Below are positions 31,413 to 40,220 of a stretch of DNA of 64,000 bases, piece by piece (position 1 is the stretch's first letter; every line of letters starts with the position of its first letter). Source of the DNA: Zunongwangia profunda SM-A87 (GTDB taxonomy: Bacteria; Bacteroidota; Bacteroidia; Flavobacteriales; Flavobacteriaceae); contig NC_014041.1 of the NCBI RefSeq assembly GCF_000023465.1, forward strand, positions 1,075,001-1,139,000, in the 5' to 3' direction. The notes under the pieces were generated by a model, which did not search any database, was not told the DNA's origin, and worked only from the letters and a program-made list of their open reading frames with translations. The translations under genes and the position numbers were made by a program.

Positions 31413-31913
31413 AAATGATGTTTTGGTTATAATAAAACTAAATATGTATTTATGTAATTATGTACTACATAACAATGTTAAGAAAATATTTTGAAAACAT
31501 TAATACTTTTTCAAAAAAAAATAGCATTTAGGTGGTATTTCTCAATTTGTTTGAGTTTTTGCAAACTGGGAAAAAAATCCTCATAGTTGTTTAAAGATAG
31601 GCGTAGCATGTGATTTGCTATCTAAACTGCACACGCCTCATATTTATAGCTTTGTGCTTTACTGTTCAGTTTACATTGAGAACAGTAAAGTCTTGATAGT
31701 TTAAACTTAAACGAATGTTATTTGTGGCAAAAACATTAATAATTTTTAAGTGAAAAAAAATCAATTATTTAATTTTGCTTATAAATTTCTGGTTAAAATT
31801 ATTTTTATGGTGTGCTCTATATCGTAGCTTTTCTGCTTGATGATCAGTTTTTTACCTAAAATGATAATTTTGCTTTTTATACAGAAACCACTAAAATTCT
31901 TTAAAAGTTAGTT
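31413..31913. other. Divergent regulatory region SusC / GAF-PAS
   Basis: About 500 AT-rich bases holding the start regions of both divergent genes. The one clear signal is the operator-like inverted repeat at 31458-31472. No confident -33/-7 promoter could be assigned. Confidence 0.5.
31458..31472. promoter_or_regulatory. Candidate GntR operator upstream of SusC
   Basis: TTATGT-ACT-ACATAA is a perfect 6-3-6 inverted repeat, 46 bases upstream of the SusC start. It shares the 13-base pattern TATGT-N3-ACATA with the repeat in front of the GH28 operon, while the spacer differs (ACT against GGG), as expected for a dimer-binding site. Confidence 0.6.
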
Positions 31914-33023
31914 ATGGATGAATCTTCTCGACTTCATGATTTATATGATCATCAAATACTAGATAGCAATCCAGAAAAAATATTCGATGAGCTTACTTAT
32001 TTGGCTTCATTAATTTGTGGTACTCCTATATCTTTATTTAGTCTTTTGGATAAAGACCGTCAATGGTTCAAATCTGTGTATGGTATTGAATTGAAAGAAA
32101 CGTCACGTGCAGATGGTTTTTGCCATTACCTATTAGATGGAGCTACGTCTTTATTTGAAATAAATGATGCTACCAACGATCCACGTTTTAAAGATAGTCC
32201 TTTGGTAGAAGGCTTTCCTTATATATCCTATTATGCAGGAGCCCCTATTAAAAGTGCTTCAGGGAATATTCTAGGAGCTCTTTGTGTTATTGATCAAAAA
32301 CCCAATAGCCTTAATGATCACCAAAAGAAAGCTTTACAGATTTTAGCAGGGAAAGCGACTAATTATTTAAAAACCCGTAAGGCACTTATCGATCAACAAA
32401 AGAATATAGAACTTAACGCTAGCCGATTAAAACAAATACTCGATAATACGCCGGGAGTTATCTTTCAATTAAGGATTCAAGGTGATATTGATCTTAGTTT
32501 TGATTTTATAAGTAGAGGGATAGAGGATATTCATCCTAATCTTTCCGACAAAAAGATGAAAGAGCAGCCAAGAAGTTTTTTACAGTATATTCATCCCGAA
32601 GATGTAATGGGATTTCGGCAAAGCATAAGGAAATCAGCTTCTTCCTTAAGTCTTTATAAATATAATTTTCGAATACTTTCATCTAATGGTAAAACAAAGT
32701 GGTATAAAGTTAGGGCGACCCCGCAACATATTGATCAGAAGACGGTAGTGTGGTTTGGGACTTTGATGGATGTTTCTGGTATCATGGAATATGAAACAAT
32801 TTTAGAACAAATTACTTTTGATATATCTCATGTAATCCGTAAACCATTAACTACCTTATTAGCTTTAAACAGTAACCTCCGAAATCATGATGAATTAAAT
32901 GAAACCGATCTGCGAGAGTATTCAGACATGATTAATATAGTTATTAAGGAACTTGATGTCTTTACCAGAAAGATTGATCAATTCTATCAATTGAAGGTCG
33001 CTGATCACCAAGATAGAATGTAA
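31914..33023 (+). CDS. GAF-PAS protein with a histidine-kinase-like DHp region but no ATPase
   Basis: The 369-residue protein is soluble. Residues about 1-155 form a GAF domain (LTYLASLICGTPISLFSLLD, GAPIKSASGNILGALCVIDQ). Residues about 170-285 form a PAS domain (LKQILDNTPGVIFQLRI, FLQYIHPEDVMGFRQSI). The end, about 290-360, resembles a HisKA dimerisation helix pair, with His306 in DISHVIRKPLTTLLAL where kinases have the phosphoacceptor H-E-(I/L)-R-x-P. No HATPase domain follows before the stop and no downstream frame supplies one, so it cannot phosphorylate itself. It might act as a phosphotransfer partner or light/redox sensor. It lies divergent from the PUL 1 SusC; a functional link is unproven. 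Confidence 0.8.
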   Translation: MDESSRLHDLYDHQILDSNPEKIFDELTYLASLICGTPISLFSLLDKDRQWFKSVYGIELKETSRADGFCHYLLDGATSLFEINDATNDPRFKDSPLVEGFPYISYYAGAPIKSASGNILGALCVIDQKPNSLNDHQKKALQILAGKATNYLKTRKALIDQQKNIELNASRLKQILDNTPGVIFQLRIQGDIDLSFDFISRGIEDIHPNLSDKKMKEQPRSFLQYIHPEDVMGFRQSIRKSASSLSLYKYNFRILSSNGKTKWYKVRATPQHIDQKTVVWFGTLMDVSGIMEYETILEQITFDISHVIRKPLTTLLALNSNLRNHDELNETDLREYSDMINIVIKELDVFTRKIDQFYQLKVADHQDRM

Positions 33024-33110
33024 CTATCAAGCACTAATACGAATCTAAAATTGAATTCTCGGCATGCCCTAAATAATCTAAATTGCTTATTTTAAGTATC
33101 CCTCTTTATA

Positions 33111-33150
33111 TTTCCCCTTCCAATAGCTATGCGAATTGGAAGGGGGAGAA
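33111..33150. terminator. Hairpin between convergent genes
   Basis: CCCCTTCCAAT (33114-33124) pairs perfectly with ATTGGAAGGGG (33135-33145) around a 10-base loop, between the stops of the GAF-PAS gene (33023) and the AraC gene (33239). It lacks a clear T-run, so a terminator role is likely but not certain. Confidence 0.55.
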
Positions 33151-33238
33151 ATAAAAATAAATTTCTAATAAATACTTCGTTAGATGCATGTGATATAGTC
33201 TTCTACTAAAAAAAATCTATTCTTAATAAATAATAATA

Positions 33239-34117
33239 TCAAAGTTTATAATCCTCTTTAAAATTATTTGGATAAATCCCCGTATTTTTTTTAAAAAATT
33301 TGGAGAAATGACTTAGGCTTTTAAAGCCTAAGTCTTCTGAAATATGCAAGAGACCTAAATCATTTTGGAGTATTGCTGCTTTCGCTTTTAATATCACATA
33401 TTCCGATATTATTGTTTTTACACTTTTGCCTAAAATCTGATAAGTAATACGATCTAAATGCCTTTTACTTAAATTAAGCTGATTGGCATAAAAACCAACT
33501 GATTTGTAACTTTTGTAATTTTTAGAAATTTCGACTTCCAAATTATAAATAACATTAAAGTATCTTGTTTTACTATTATCCAAACCACTATATTCAGATA
33601 AGTAGTATCTTGATAAATCTATATAAATAATAGAAATGAGATATGCGATTTTTCTAAAGCTGAAATATTCATCACAGTTGTATTCTTCTTTTAAAAACTG
33701 AAATTGATGGATAGTGGAGATAAGCTCTTTGTTTTTTAATAATAAACTGGGTGGATTATGATAGGATAAATAGAAGGGATAGTCATTGATCTGGTCGTTG
33801 GGTAAAAGTAGGTCGAACAGGTTTTTTGAATGAAAGAAAATATAGCCTTCAGGAGCAACAGTAAATTTCCAGGAATGTACTTGTCCAGGTCGCATAAAAA
33901 ATATACTACCCGGCTTTATTTCATAGCTTTTAAAGTCTATTTCATGATTCCCTTTTCCTGCAGTAAACAAAACGCATAAATAGAAATCATGGCCATGAGG
34001 GGACAATATCAATTCTTTATTTTTTTCAAGATGTTTTCTAAAATCGTTAAAATAAAAATCTATTTTATTTAGATCCTCCTTGAATTTTGGGATAGAGAAA
34101 ATCGTTGGTTTTTGCAT
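33239..34117 (-). CDS. AraC-family transcriptional regulator
   Basis: The 292-residue protein has an N-terminal cupin-like sensing domain (about 20-150; LSPHGHDFYLCVLFTAGKGN and YEIKPGSIFFMRPGQVHSW) and a C-terminal AraC double helix-turn-helix (about 195-290; FYANQLNLSKRHLDRITYQI, LHISEDLGFKSLSHFSKFFK). The conserved motif GIYPNNFKE closes it. Bacteroidota regulators of this type respond to small aromatic or sugar ligands. It is divergent from a DUF983 gene and lies between the two PULs, so control of either is possible, but no binding site was recognised. AT-rich composition matches the surrounding core. Confidence 0.88.
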   Translation of the reverse strand: MQKPTIFSIPKFKEDLNKIDFYFNDFRKHLEKNKELILSPHGHDFYLCVLFTAGKGNHEIDFKSYEIKPGSIFFMRPGQVHSWKFTVAPEGYIFFHSKNLFDLLLPNDQINDYPFYLSYHNPPSLLLKNKELISTIHQFQFLKEEYNCDEYFSFRKIAYLISIIYIDLSRYYLSEYSGLDNSKTRYFNVIYNLEVEISKNYKSYKSVGFYANQLNLSKRHLDRITYQILGKSVKTIISEYVILKAKAAILQNDLGLLHISEDLGFKSLSHFSKFFKKNTGIYPNNFKEDYKL

Positions 34118-34199
34118 AATGTCTTAAAAGTATAAAAAAAAGGATAAAACGGGTAAGAACTATGATTTTGAGTACTGGTAAATTTGTAGTCCAATAAGA

Positions 34200-34556
34200 A
34201 TGATGATGAAAATTTTAGCGATACTGAATAATCGATGTCCTAATTGTGAAAAGGGGAGCATTTTTGATAAAGACCGAGGCTTGATTAATCTTTCAATTCC
34301 AAAAATGAATAAAACCTGTCCCTCATGTGGCTTTCAATTTGTCAAAGAGACCGGCTTTTTTTATGGCGCTATGTATGTTAGTTATGCTTTAACGGTAGCA
34401 GAAGGTTTTATCTGGTTTTTAATCGGTTATTTTCTTTTAGGACTTTCGTTAATGACCAACTTTCTGATAATCGCTGCGATAGCACTATTATTAAGTAGAT
34501 TTAATTTCAAAATTTCAAGAACTATCTGGATTTATATATTTTACAAACAACATTAG
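34200..34556 (+). CDS. DUF983 membrane protein with zinc-ribbon-like cysteines
   Basis: The 118-residue protein matches the DUF983 family: an N-terminal CPNCEKG, a second CPSCGFQF, the family motif ETGFFYGAMYVSYAL, then two membrane helices (about 58-95). The two CxxC pairs suggest a metal-binding knuckle on the cytoplasmic side. DUF983 has no established function. The start ATGATGATG offers three alternatives; the first is used here. The gene is divergent from the AraC gene by 82 bases and could be its target. Confidence 0.85.
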   Translation: MMMKILAILNNRCPNCEKGSIFDKDRGLINLSIPKMNKTCPSCGFQFVKETGFFYGAMYVSYALTVAEGFIWFLIGYFLLGLSLMTNFLIIAAIALLLSRFNFKISRTIWIYIFYKQH

Positions 34557-35301
34557 AATTCTTCATCGTTTGTATGACTTACAAATATCTATTGTAACCA
34601 ATGGGTATTAATATTGTGTCTAAAATGGATAAGTGTCTTCCTGGGATTATTATAATTACAAATCCAGAGTAGATAGACCATATTTTTGATATCGTTAGAA
34701 ATACCAGTAATTAATGATGGCACTAAAAGTCTGTGTAACTGCTTTTATATGTGATTTAGCAAAATAAAGCAGGTTTCAGAGCAAATAGACCCTCTTGCGG
34801 TCTAAAAAGACTGGTTTTATAAGCTATTCTTACAATGAATAATCCATTTAGATAAACTCAATTTCCCGTTATTGGATGTACAATCTGAATAAATAGTTTA
34901 GGTGTCGATTTCAATTTGGCGAAAATATCCCGAGTCTATCCCGTTAGTCATTTATCCTATTTTTTAAATTTCATTAAAGATTGATATATCTGCTTATTAA
35001 TAAGTAAGCTTAAAAACATAGCAGCCTAAACTATTTTTCTTTATTTATGCACAACCGGTTGTTTCTAGGAGAGATTTCATGAAATGAATATATTTTATCT
35101 TGTTTATTGTTAATTTCAATTTTCACTAAAAAATATATTTTAAAATATTGAAAATTAAAAAAACAGTTAAAAAATTTGATGAATTGATTTTAAAAAATTA
35201 AACTTGTAGTCAATAAAACTATTAGTTAAAATTGTAAATCTATATTTTCAGTTTATTTAAACAATCGATTTCGTAGACTCGAATAATTTAAAATTTTTAT
35301 T
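34557..35301. other. Long intergenic region upstream of PUL 2
   Basis: About 745 AT-rich bases with no supportable frame. It contains the probable PUL 2 promoter near 35204-35234. The length suggests a regulator binding region or a long leader RNA. Confidence 0.5.
35204..35234 (+). promoter_or_regulatory. Candidate Bacteroidota-type promoter of PUL 2
   Basis: TTG (35204-35206) and TAAAATTG (35227-35234) are spaced by 20 bases, matching the Bacteroidota consensus TTTG-N(19-20)-TAnnTTTG with one mismatch in the -7 box. Transcription would start near 35240, giving a leader of about 60 bases before the SusC ATG. Confidence 0.35.
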
Positions 35302-38300
35302 ATGGGGAAATATTTATTAAAATTTAATTTTCTGATGCTTTTGTTTTTCTGTCAGTTATCTCTTGCTCAGGATAACAAGGTAACGGTGTCAGGAACAGTT
35401 GAGGACAGTGCAGGTCCCTTACCTGGGGTGAATGTTATTGTTAAAGGAACATCAACGGGGGTGACCACAGATTTTGATGGTAGATATGTACTCGAAGATA
35501 TACCTGCGGGATCAACTCTTGTATTTAGTTATTTAAGTTTTAAAACGCAGGAAATTCCTTTGAATTCCAGGACGGAAATTAATGTTACTATGGAATCTGA
35601 TACGCAATCGTTAGAGGACGTTGTTGTAGTTGGATATGGTACTCAAAATCGTTCGGAAGTGACAGGCGCCATTTCTTCTATTGATTCGGAGGAGATTGCC
35701 AGTGTTCCAGTAGCAACGGCAGATCAAGCACTACAAGGGAGAGCTCCCGGAGTAAACGTAGTAAATAGCGGTGCACCAGGAAATTCGCCTGTAGTTAGTA
35801 TTAGAGGTCTTGGAACGCCTAATAACAATAGCCCTTTATATGTTATTGATGGTATTATTGCTTCTGGGATGGGAGATCTAAATCCTAATGATATAGAGAA
35901 TATTCAGGTGTTAAAAGATGCTGCAACCACGGCGGTATATGGCTCTAAAGGCTCCAATGGTGTGGTTTTAATTACGACCAAAAAAGGTAAAGGCACTCAA
36001 AAAGCATCACTGAACTTTGATGCTTACTCTGGGGTTAATTTCGTAAGCTCTCGGTATAACGTATTAAACACTCAACAGTATATTCAATATTTGGATGAAA
36101 TAGATGCTACACCTACAAGAGTTTCAGATCCTCAATACGCAGATTTCATCAATAATGATACAGATTGGCAGGATGAAATTTTTAGAGGAGGACTTATGCA
36201 GAGCTATAATTTAGCACTTTCTGGAGGAAACGAAAATAGTAACTATCGGTTTTCTGGAGGTTATCTAGAGCAAGAAGGAGCTATTATTGAAACTGGATAT
36301 GAAAGATTTAATTTTAGAGCAAACAGTAATTTCCATTTTGGTAACTTAACCATAGGAGAAACTTTAGGCGTTTCTTTTGATGAACAGAACCCTGAAAGGG
36401 ATAGTGGAGGGCGTTCTATAATAGAACATGCTATTAAAATTTCTCCTTATCTACCTGTTTATAATGCAGATAATTTAGGAGGCTTTCAGGGGCCTAGTAG
36501 TTCAATTGATGGTCAGGATGCAGAAAATCCTGTAAGAGTTCAAACTTTAGGAAATGCCAGTAACCGTTCTGTTAATATAATAGGGAGTCTTTTCGCAGAA
36601 TATGTGTTTTTCGATAAAATTACTTTTAAATCTCAGGTAGGTCTGGATTATAGTAACTTTAAAAATACCAATTTTATTCCTTCGTATAGAGATGATGAAA
36701 CTTCTACAAATAGTACTCCATATGCGCAGATAACTAAAAACACTGGGATATATCAATCGTTGACCTATACCAATAGTTTGACTTATAAAGACTCTTTTTT
36801 AGAAAATCATAATATTGAATTCCTCTTATTATCAGAGCAGCAAACGATAAAAAATGAATCTATTAATGCGAGTAGTAGAAATGAAATTTCAGATGAGGTA
36901 GAACAACTCTCCTTAGAGGGGGCTAATCTTGGTTCAAGCTCTTCAGAATACGTACGTATAGGTTATTTAGGACGATTAAACTATAATTATGATAAGAAAT
37001 ATCTCTTTGCGTTCTCGCTTAGAAGAGATGCATCTTCAAGATTTGGGCAAAGTAACAGATGGGGGTGGTTTACTTCTGTATCTGCAGGATGGAATCTGGG
37101 CAGAGAGCGTTTTATGGATGGCTCGATATTCAATAACTTAAAACTTAGGGGTAGTTGGGGAACTACCGGAAATGATAATATAGGTGATTATCGATATAGT
37201 TCTACTCTATTAACCAATTTTATTTATCCAATAGGTGGTAATCCCGTTCAGGGAACTACTGCGAATGGGTTGGGTAACGCAGATTTGAAATGGGAAGAAA
37301 CCGAGATGAGAAATATAGGTTTGGATGTTGGAATTAATAATAATCAGTTTACTCTTTCTTTAGAATATTATAATAATAAAAGTGATGATCTTTTAATTGA
37401 TCGTCCATTAGCATACTCTTTAGGTTATAATGATCCGGTTATTACTGAAAATGTAGGATCTGTTAAAACTCATGGTTTAGAAGCCAATTTAGGGTATAAT
37501 GATTACGATGGTGATTTTACATGGTCTGCTAATCTTAATTTTGGAACTAGTAAAAATGAAGTGATATCTCTTGGCGGAGTTCCTTCAATACCGGGTGCCA
37601 ATTTTGAAGGAGAATTTGTGTCGAGAATATCGGTAGGGGAGCCTTTATTTTATTTTTATGGATATAAAACCAACGGGATATATCAGACACAAGAGGAAAT
37701 TGAAGAAGTATTAACCGCTAATCCAGATCAAACCGCTGTTAAGCCTGGTGATGTACGTTATGTTGATATCAATAATGACGGTCAAATTAATTCAGATGAT
37801 AAAGTGAAAATAGGAAATCCCTATCCAGATTTCACCTTTGGTTTTAATTTCAATGCGAATTATAAAAACTTTGACTTGAATTTATTTGTAAATGGTTCGA
37901 TAGGTAATGATGTATTTAACACCAATATTTACGATTTAGAAGGAATGACAAGGCCATTTAATGCTGGTACCCAGGTATTAAATAGGTGGACTGGTCCGGG
38001 TACCTCCAATAGTATTCCCAGAGCACTAGGAGCCACGCAAAACACGAATGCTTCAGATCGATATGTTGAAGACGGTTCTTACACCAGATTAAGAAACTTG
38101 GTAATAGGATATTCTTTTCCTTCAGAATTTTTCAATGATACATTCTCAAAATTTAGAGTGTATTTAAGTGGGCAGAATTTATTGACCTTAACAGATTATT
38201 CTGGCCTTGATCCAGAAATTGGACGTATTTCACTTAATAATGGGGCAGCAAGAGACAATTTCGAGCTTGGTATAGACCGCGGAAATTACCCTCAACCAAA

Positions 38301-38334
38301 ATCTGTTCAAATTGGTCTTCAAGTTGCATTTTAA
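35302..38334 (+). CDS. SusC/RagA-type TonB-dependent transporter (PUL 2)
   Basis: The 1010-residue protein has a signal peptide (LMLLFFCQLSLAQ), a carboxypeptidase-regulatory-like domain (about 27-105, VSGTVEDSAGPLPGVNVIVK), a TonB-linked plug (about 110-225, SLEDVVVVGYGTQNR, VLKDAATTAVYGSKGSNGV) and a beta-barrel ending QIGLQVAF. The substrate is the oligosaccharide of PUL 2. The SusD gene follows after 11 bases. It differs clearly from the PUL 1 SusC, so the two loci were not made by a recent duplication. Confidence 0.96.
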   Translation: MGKYLLKFNFLMLLFFCQLSLAQDNKVTVSGTVEDSAGPLPGVNVIVKGTSTGVTTDFDGRYVLEDIPAGSTLVFSYLSFKTQEIPLNSRTEINVTMESDTQSLEDVVVVGYGTQNRSEVTGAISSIDSEEIASVPVATADQALQGRAPGVNVVNSGAPGNSPVVSIRGLGTPNNNSPLYVIDGIIASGMGDLNPNDIENIQVLKDAATTAVYGSKGSNGVVLITTKKGKGTQKASLNFDAYSGVNFVSSRYNVLNTQQYIQYLDEIDATPTRVSDPQYADFINNDTDWQDEIFRGGLMQSYNLALSGGNENSNYRFSGGYLEQEGAIIETGYERFNFRANSNFHFGNLTIGETLGVSFDEQNPERDSGGRSIIEHAIKISPYLPVYNADNLGGFQGPSSSIDGQDAENPVRVQTLGNASNRSVNIIGSLFAEYVFFDKITFKSQVGLDYSNFKNTNFIPSYRDDETSTNSTPYAQITKNTGIYQSLTYTNSLTYKDSFLENHNIEFLLLSEQQTIKNESINASSRNEISDEVEQLSLEGANLGSSSSEYVRIGYLGRLNYNYDKKYLFAFSLRRDASSRFGQSNRWGWFTSVSAGWNLGRERFMDGSIFNNLKLRGSWGTTGNDNIGDYRYSSTLLTNFIYPIGGNPVQGTTANGLGNADLKWEETEMRNIGLDVGINNNQFTLSLEYYNNKSDDLLIDRPLAYSLGYNDPVITENVGSVKTHGLEANLGYNDYDGDFTWSANLNFGTSKNEVISLGGVPSIPGANFEGEFVSRISVGEPLFYFYGYKTNGIYQTQEEIEEVLTANPDQTAVKPGDVRYVDINNDGQINSDDKVKIGNPYPDFTFGFNFNANYKNFDLNLFVNGSIGNDVFNTNIYDLEGMTRPFNAGTQVLNRWTGPGTSNSIPRALGATQNTNASDRYVEDGSYTRLRNLVIGYSFPSEFFNDTFSKFRVYLSGQNLLTLTDYSGLDPEIGRISLNNGAARDNFELGIDRGNYPQPKSVQIGLQVAF

Positions 38335-38345
38335 AAATTAAAGTT

Positions 38346-39812
38346 ATGATGAAAACATATAAAATTACAGTAATATTTATTTCTGTTTTATTTTGGATTT
38401 CTTGTGATACAGACCAATTAGAGCAGAACAATCCAACTCAACTTTCTCCTGAAACATTTTTTAAGAATGAAGCACAGGTAAGAGCATCGGTGAATGCAGT
38501 ATATGCCAGTCTACAAACTATAGGCTCATATAGTAGAAATTATTACTATATGATGGATAATATGGGACACGATAATACTGCTAATATACAGCAGGAAGCT
38601 AATAAAATTATATTCTTGGATTTTTCTTTTGATGCCAGTTCAGAATTGGTTAGAGCATTTTGGGATAGTGAATTTAGAGGAGTTAATAAAGCCAACTTTG
38701 TAATAGACAATGCAGATAGAATTAATGAAATCCCAAATTCTCTTTTAAGCCAGGAAATGAAAGATAAATATATAGGTGAAGCAAAATTTCTTCGTGCTTT
38801 ATATTATTTTAATTTGGTGACAAGGTTTGGAGATGTGCCATTAATTACTACTATTCCAGAAGGTGGTCAAGGCCTGCCTAGAACTGCTTCTGAAGAAGTG
38901 TATGCACAGATTATTGCCGATTTAAAAGATGCTTCTCAGACATTATTACCTAAAACTGAAGAAGAAAACGGAAGAGCAACCCGTGGTGCGGCATACGCAT
39001 TTCTAGGGAAAGTTTATTTATATCAGGAAAATTATGCAGAGGCAATGAATGCTTTTGAAAATGTATATGGAAAGTATGCATTGGCTGAAAATTATTTTGA
39101 CAATTTTAAAGAAGAAACAGAACATGGTCCTGAATCTATTTTTGCGGTTGAATATGATGAATCTATGCCAAACGGTGCTTTTTGGAATTCTGATGTGAAT
39201 GGAGAGGGAGGAAATGAGTCTAGTTTAAGAGGTCAGTCTTATGGAATGTTTGATTGGTTTAATGCGTATCCATCAGATGAATTAAGAGCCGAATTTGAAG
39301 AAAATGACCCTCGGTTCGATGAAAGCTTCTATACTGTTGGAGATACGTATGCTGGAGGAGTTATTACCGAAATTAGCTTAGACAGACCTGCAGGTTGGAG
39401 AAAATATCAAAATTATTATAAAAGAACTAACGAAAATCTTCAATCTGGTATAAATATGAATGTAATTCGATATGCCGATGTTCTATTGATGATGGCAGAA
39501 GCCAGTAATGAGTTAAGGAACCAAGCTCAGGCTATTGGATATATTAATGAGGTACGAGATCGTGTTGATATGCCATTATTACAAAATGGGCTAAGTCAGG
39601 ATGAAGTTTTTCAGGCTATAGTTCATGAAAGAAGAGTTGAATTGGCCGGAGAGCAAGTACGTTTCCCTGATTTGGTAAGATGGGGGCTTGCAGAACAAGA
39701 ACTCGGGAAATACGGTTATCAGGAAGGAATACATAACTTCTTTCCTATTCCTGAAGTAGAGTTAAATACAAATGATAGTATAAATAGCGGAGATCAAAAT
39801 CCTGGATATTAA
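38346..39812 (+). CDS. SusD/RagB-type glycan-binding lipoprotein (PUL 2)
   Basis: The 488-residue protein has the lipobox FWISC and the SusD start DTDQLEQNNPTQLSPETFF. Family marks are EAKFLRALYYFNLVTRFGDVP, RGAAYAFLGKVYLYQENYAE, MNVIRYADVLLMMAEASNEL and ERRVELAGEQVRFPDLVRWG, ending DQNPGY. It pairs with SusC just upstream. A hairpin terminator follows, so SusC-SusD may be transcribed partly on their own. No extra surface glycan-binding protein (SusE/F-like) comes after it. Confidence 0.95.
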   Translation: MMKTYKITVIFISVLFWISCDTDQLEQNNPTQLSPETFFKNEAQVRASVNAVYASLQTIGSYSRNYYYMMDNMGHDNTANIQQEANKIIFLDFSFDASSELVRAFWDSEFRGVNKANFVIDNADRINEIPNSLLSQEMKDKYIGEAKFLRALYYFNLVTRFGDVPLITTIPEGGQGLPRTASEEVYAQIIADLKDASQTLLPKTEEENGRATRGAAYAFLGKVYLYQENYAEAMNAFENVYGKYALAENYFDNFKEETEHGPESIFAVEYDESMPNGAFWNSDVNGEGGNESSLRGQSYGMFDWFNAYPSDELRAEFEENDPRFDESFYTVGDTYAGGVITEISLDRPAGWRKYQNYYKRTNENLQSGINMNVIRYADVLLMMAEASNELRNQAQAIGYINEVRDRVDMPLLQNGLSQDEVFQAIVHERRVELAGEQVRFPDLVRWGLAEQELGKYGYQEGIHNFFPIPEVELNTNDSINSGDQNPGY

Positions 39813-40220
39813 TGAAAAATAGAGCTTGATTTAATATTCGAGATATTGATCTATTTAAACCATAAATAGGCAGCTTCTATTAATAAAATTAGAGAGGCTG
39901 CTTATTTTAATAAACACTGTTAGTTTGTTTATAGGCAGGAAGGATGTAATCATAACAATTAGCTATAGTAAGCATTTTTTTAACGACCATAGTTATACTA
40001 CACTTTCTTCTTAACTAGCTTATTACAAACTAATCCATATAACAGATATAAAATGTAACGCAGTTGAAAGTTTTTGTTACATGCAGGGAAAGATACCTAG
40101 TATATATTCAAGTAAATTGCTTTCTAAATTTTTGCAGGTTTTGTCTCATACTACCACAAAATTATGCATGGGTTGCAATATGACATGATCCCTAGATGAT
40201 CTGGTTGTTATTAAAATGAT
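39813..40220. other. Gap between SusD and the PUL 2 enzyme genes
   Basis: 408 AT-rich bases: the hairpin at 39864-39908 and beyond it probably a second promoter for the enzyme operon, although no -33/-7 pair stands out. No coding frame. Confidence 0.5.
39864..39908 (+). terminator. Terminator or attenuator after SusD
   Basis: AAATAGGCAGC...CT and AG...GCTGCTTATTT pair over 11 bases with one G-T wobble, around an AT-rich loop, and are followed by TTT. It lies about 50 bases after the SusD stop. Confidence 0.6.
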
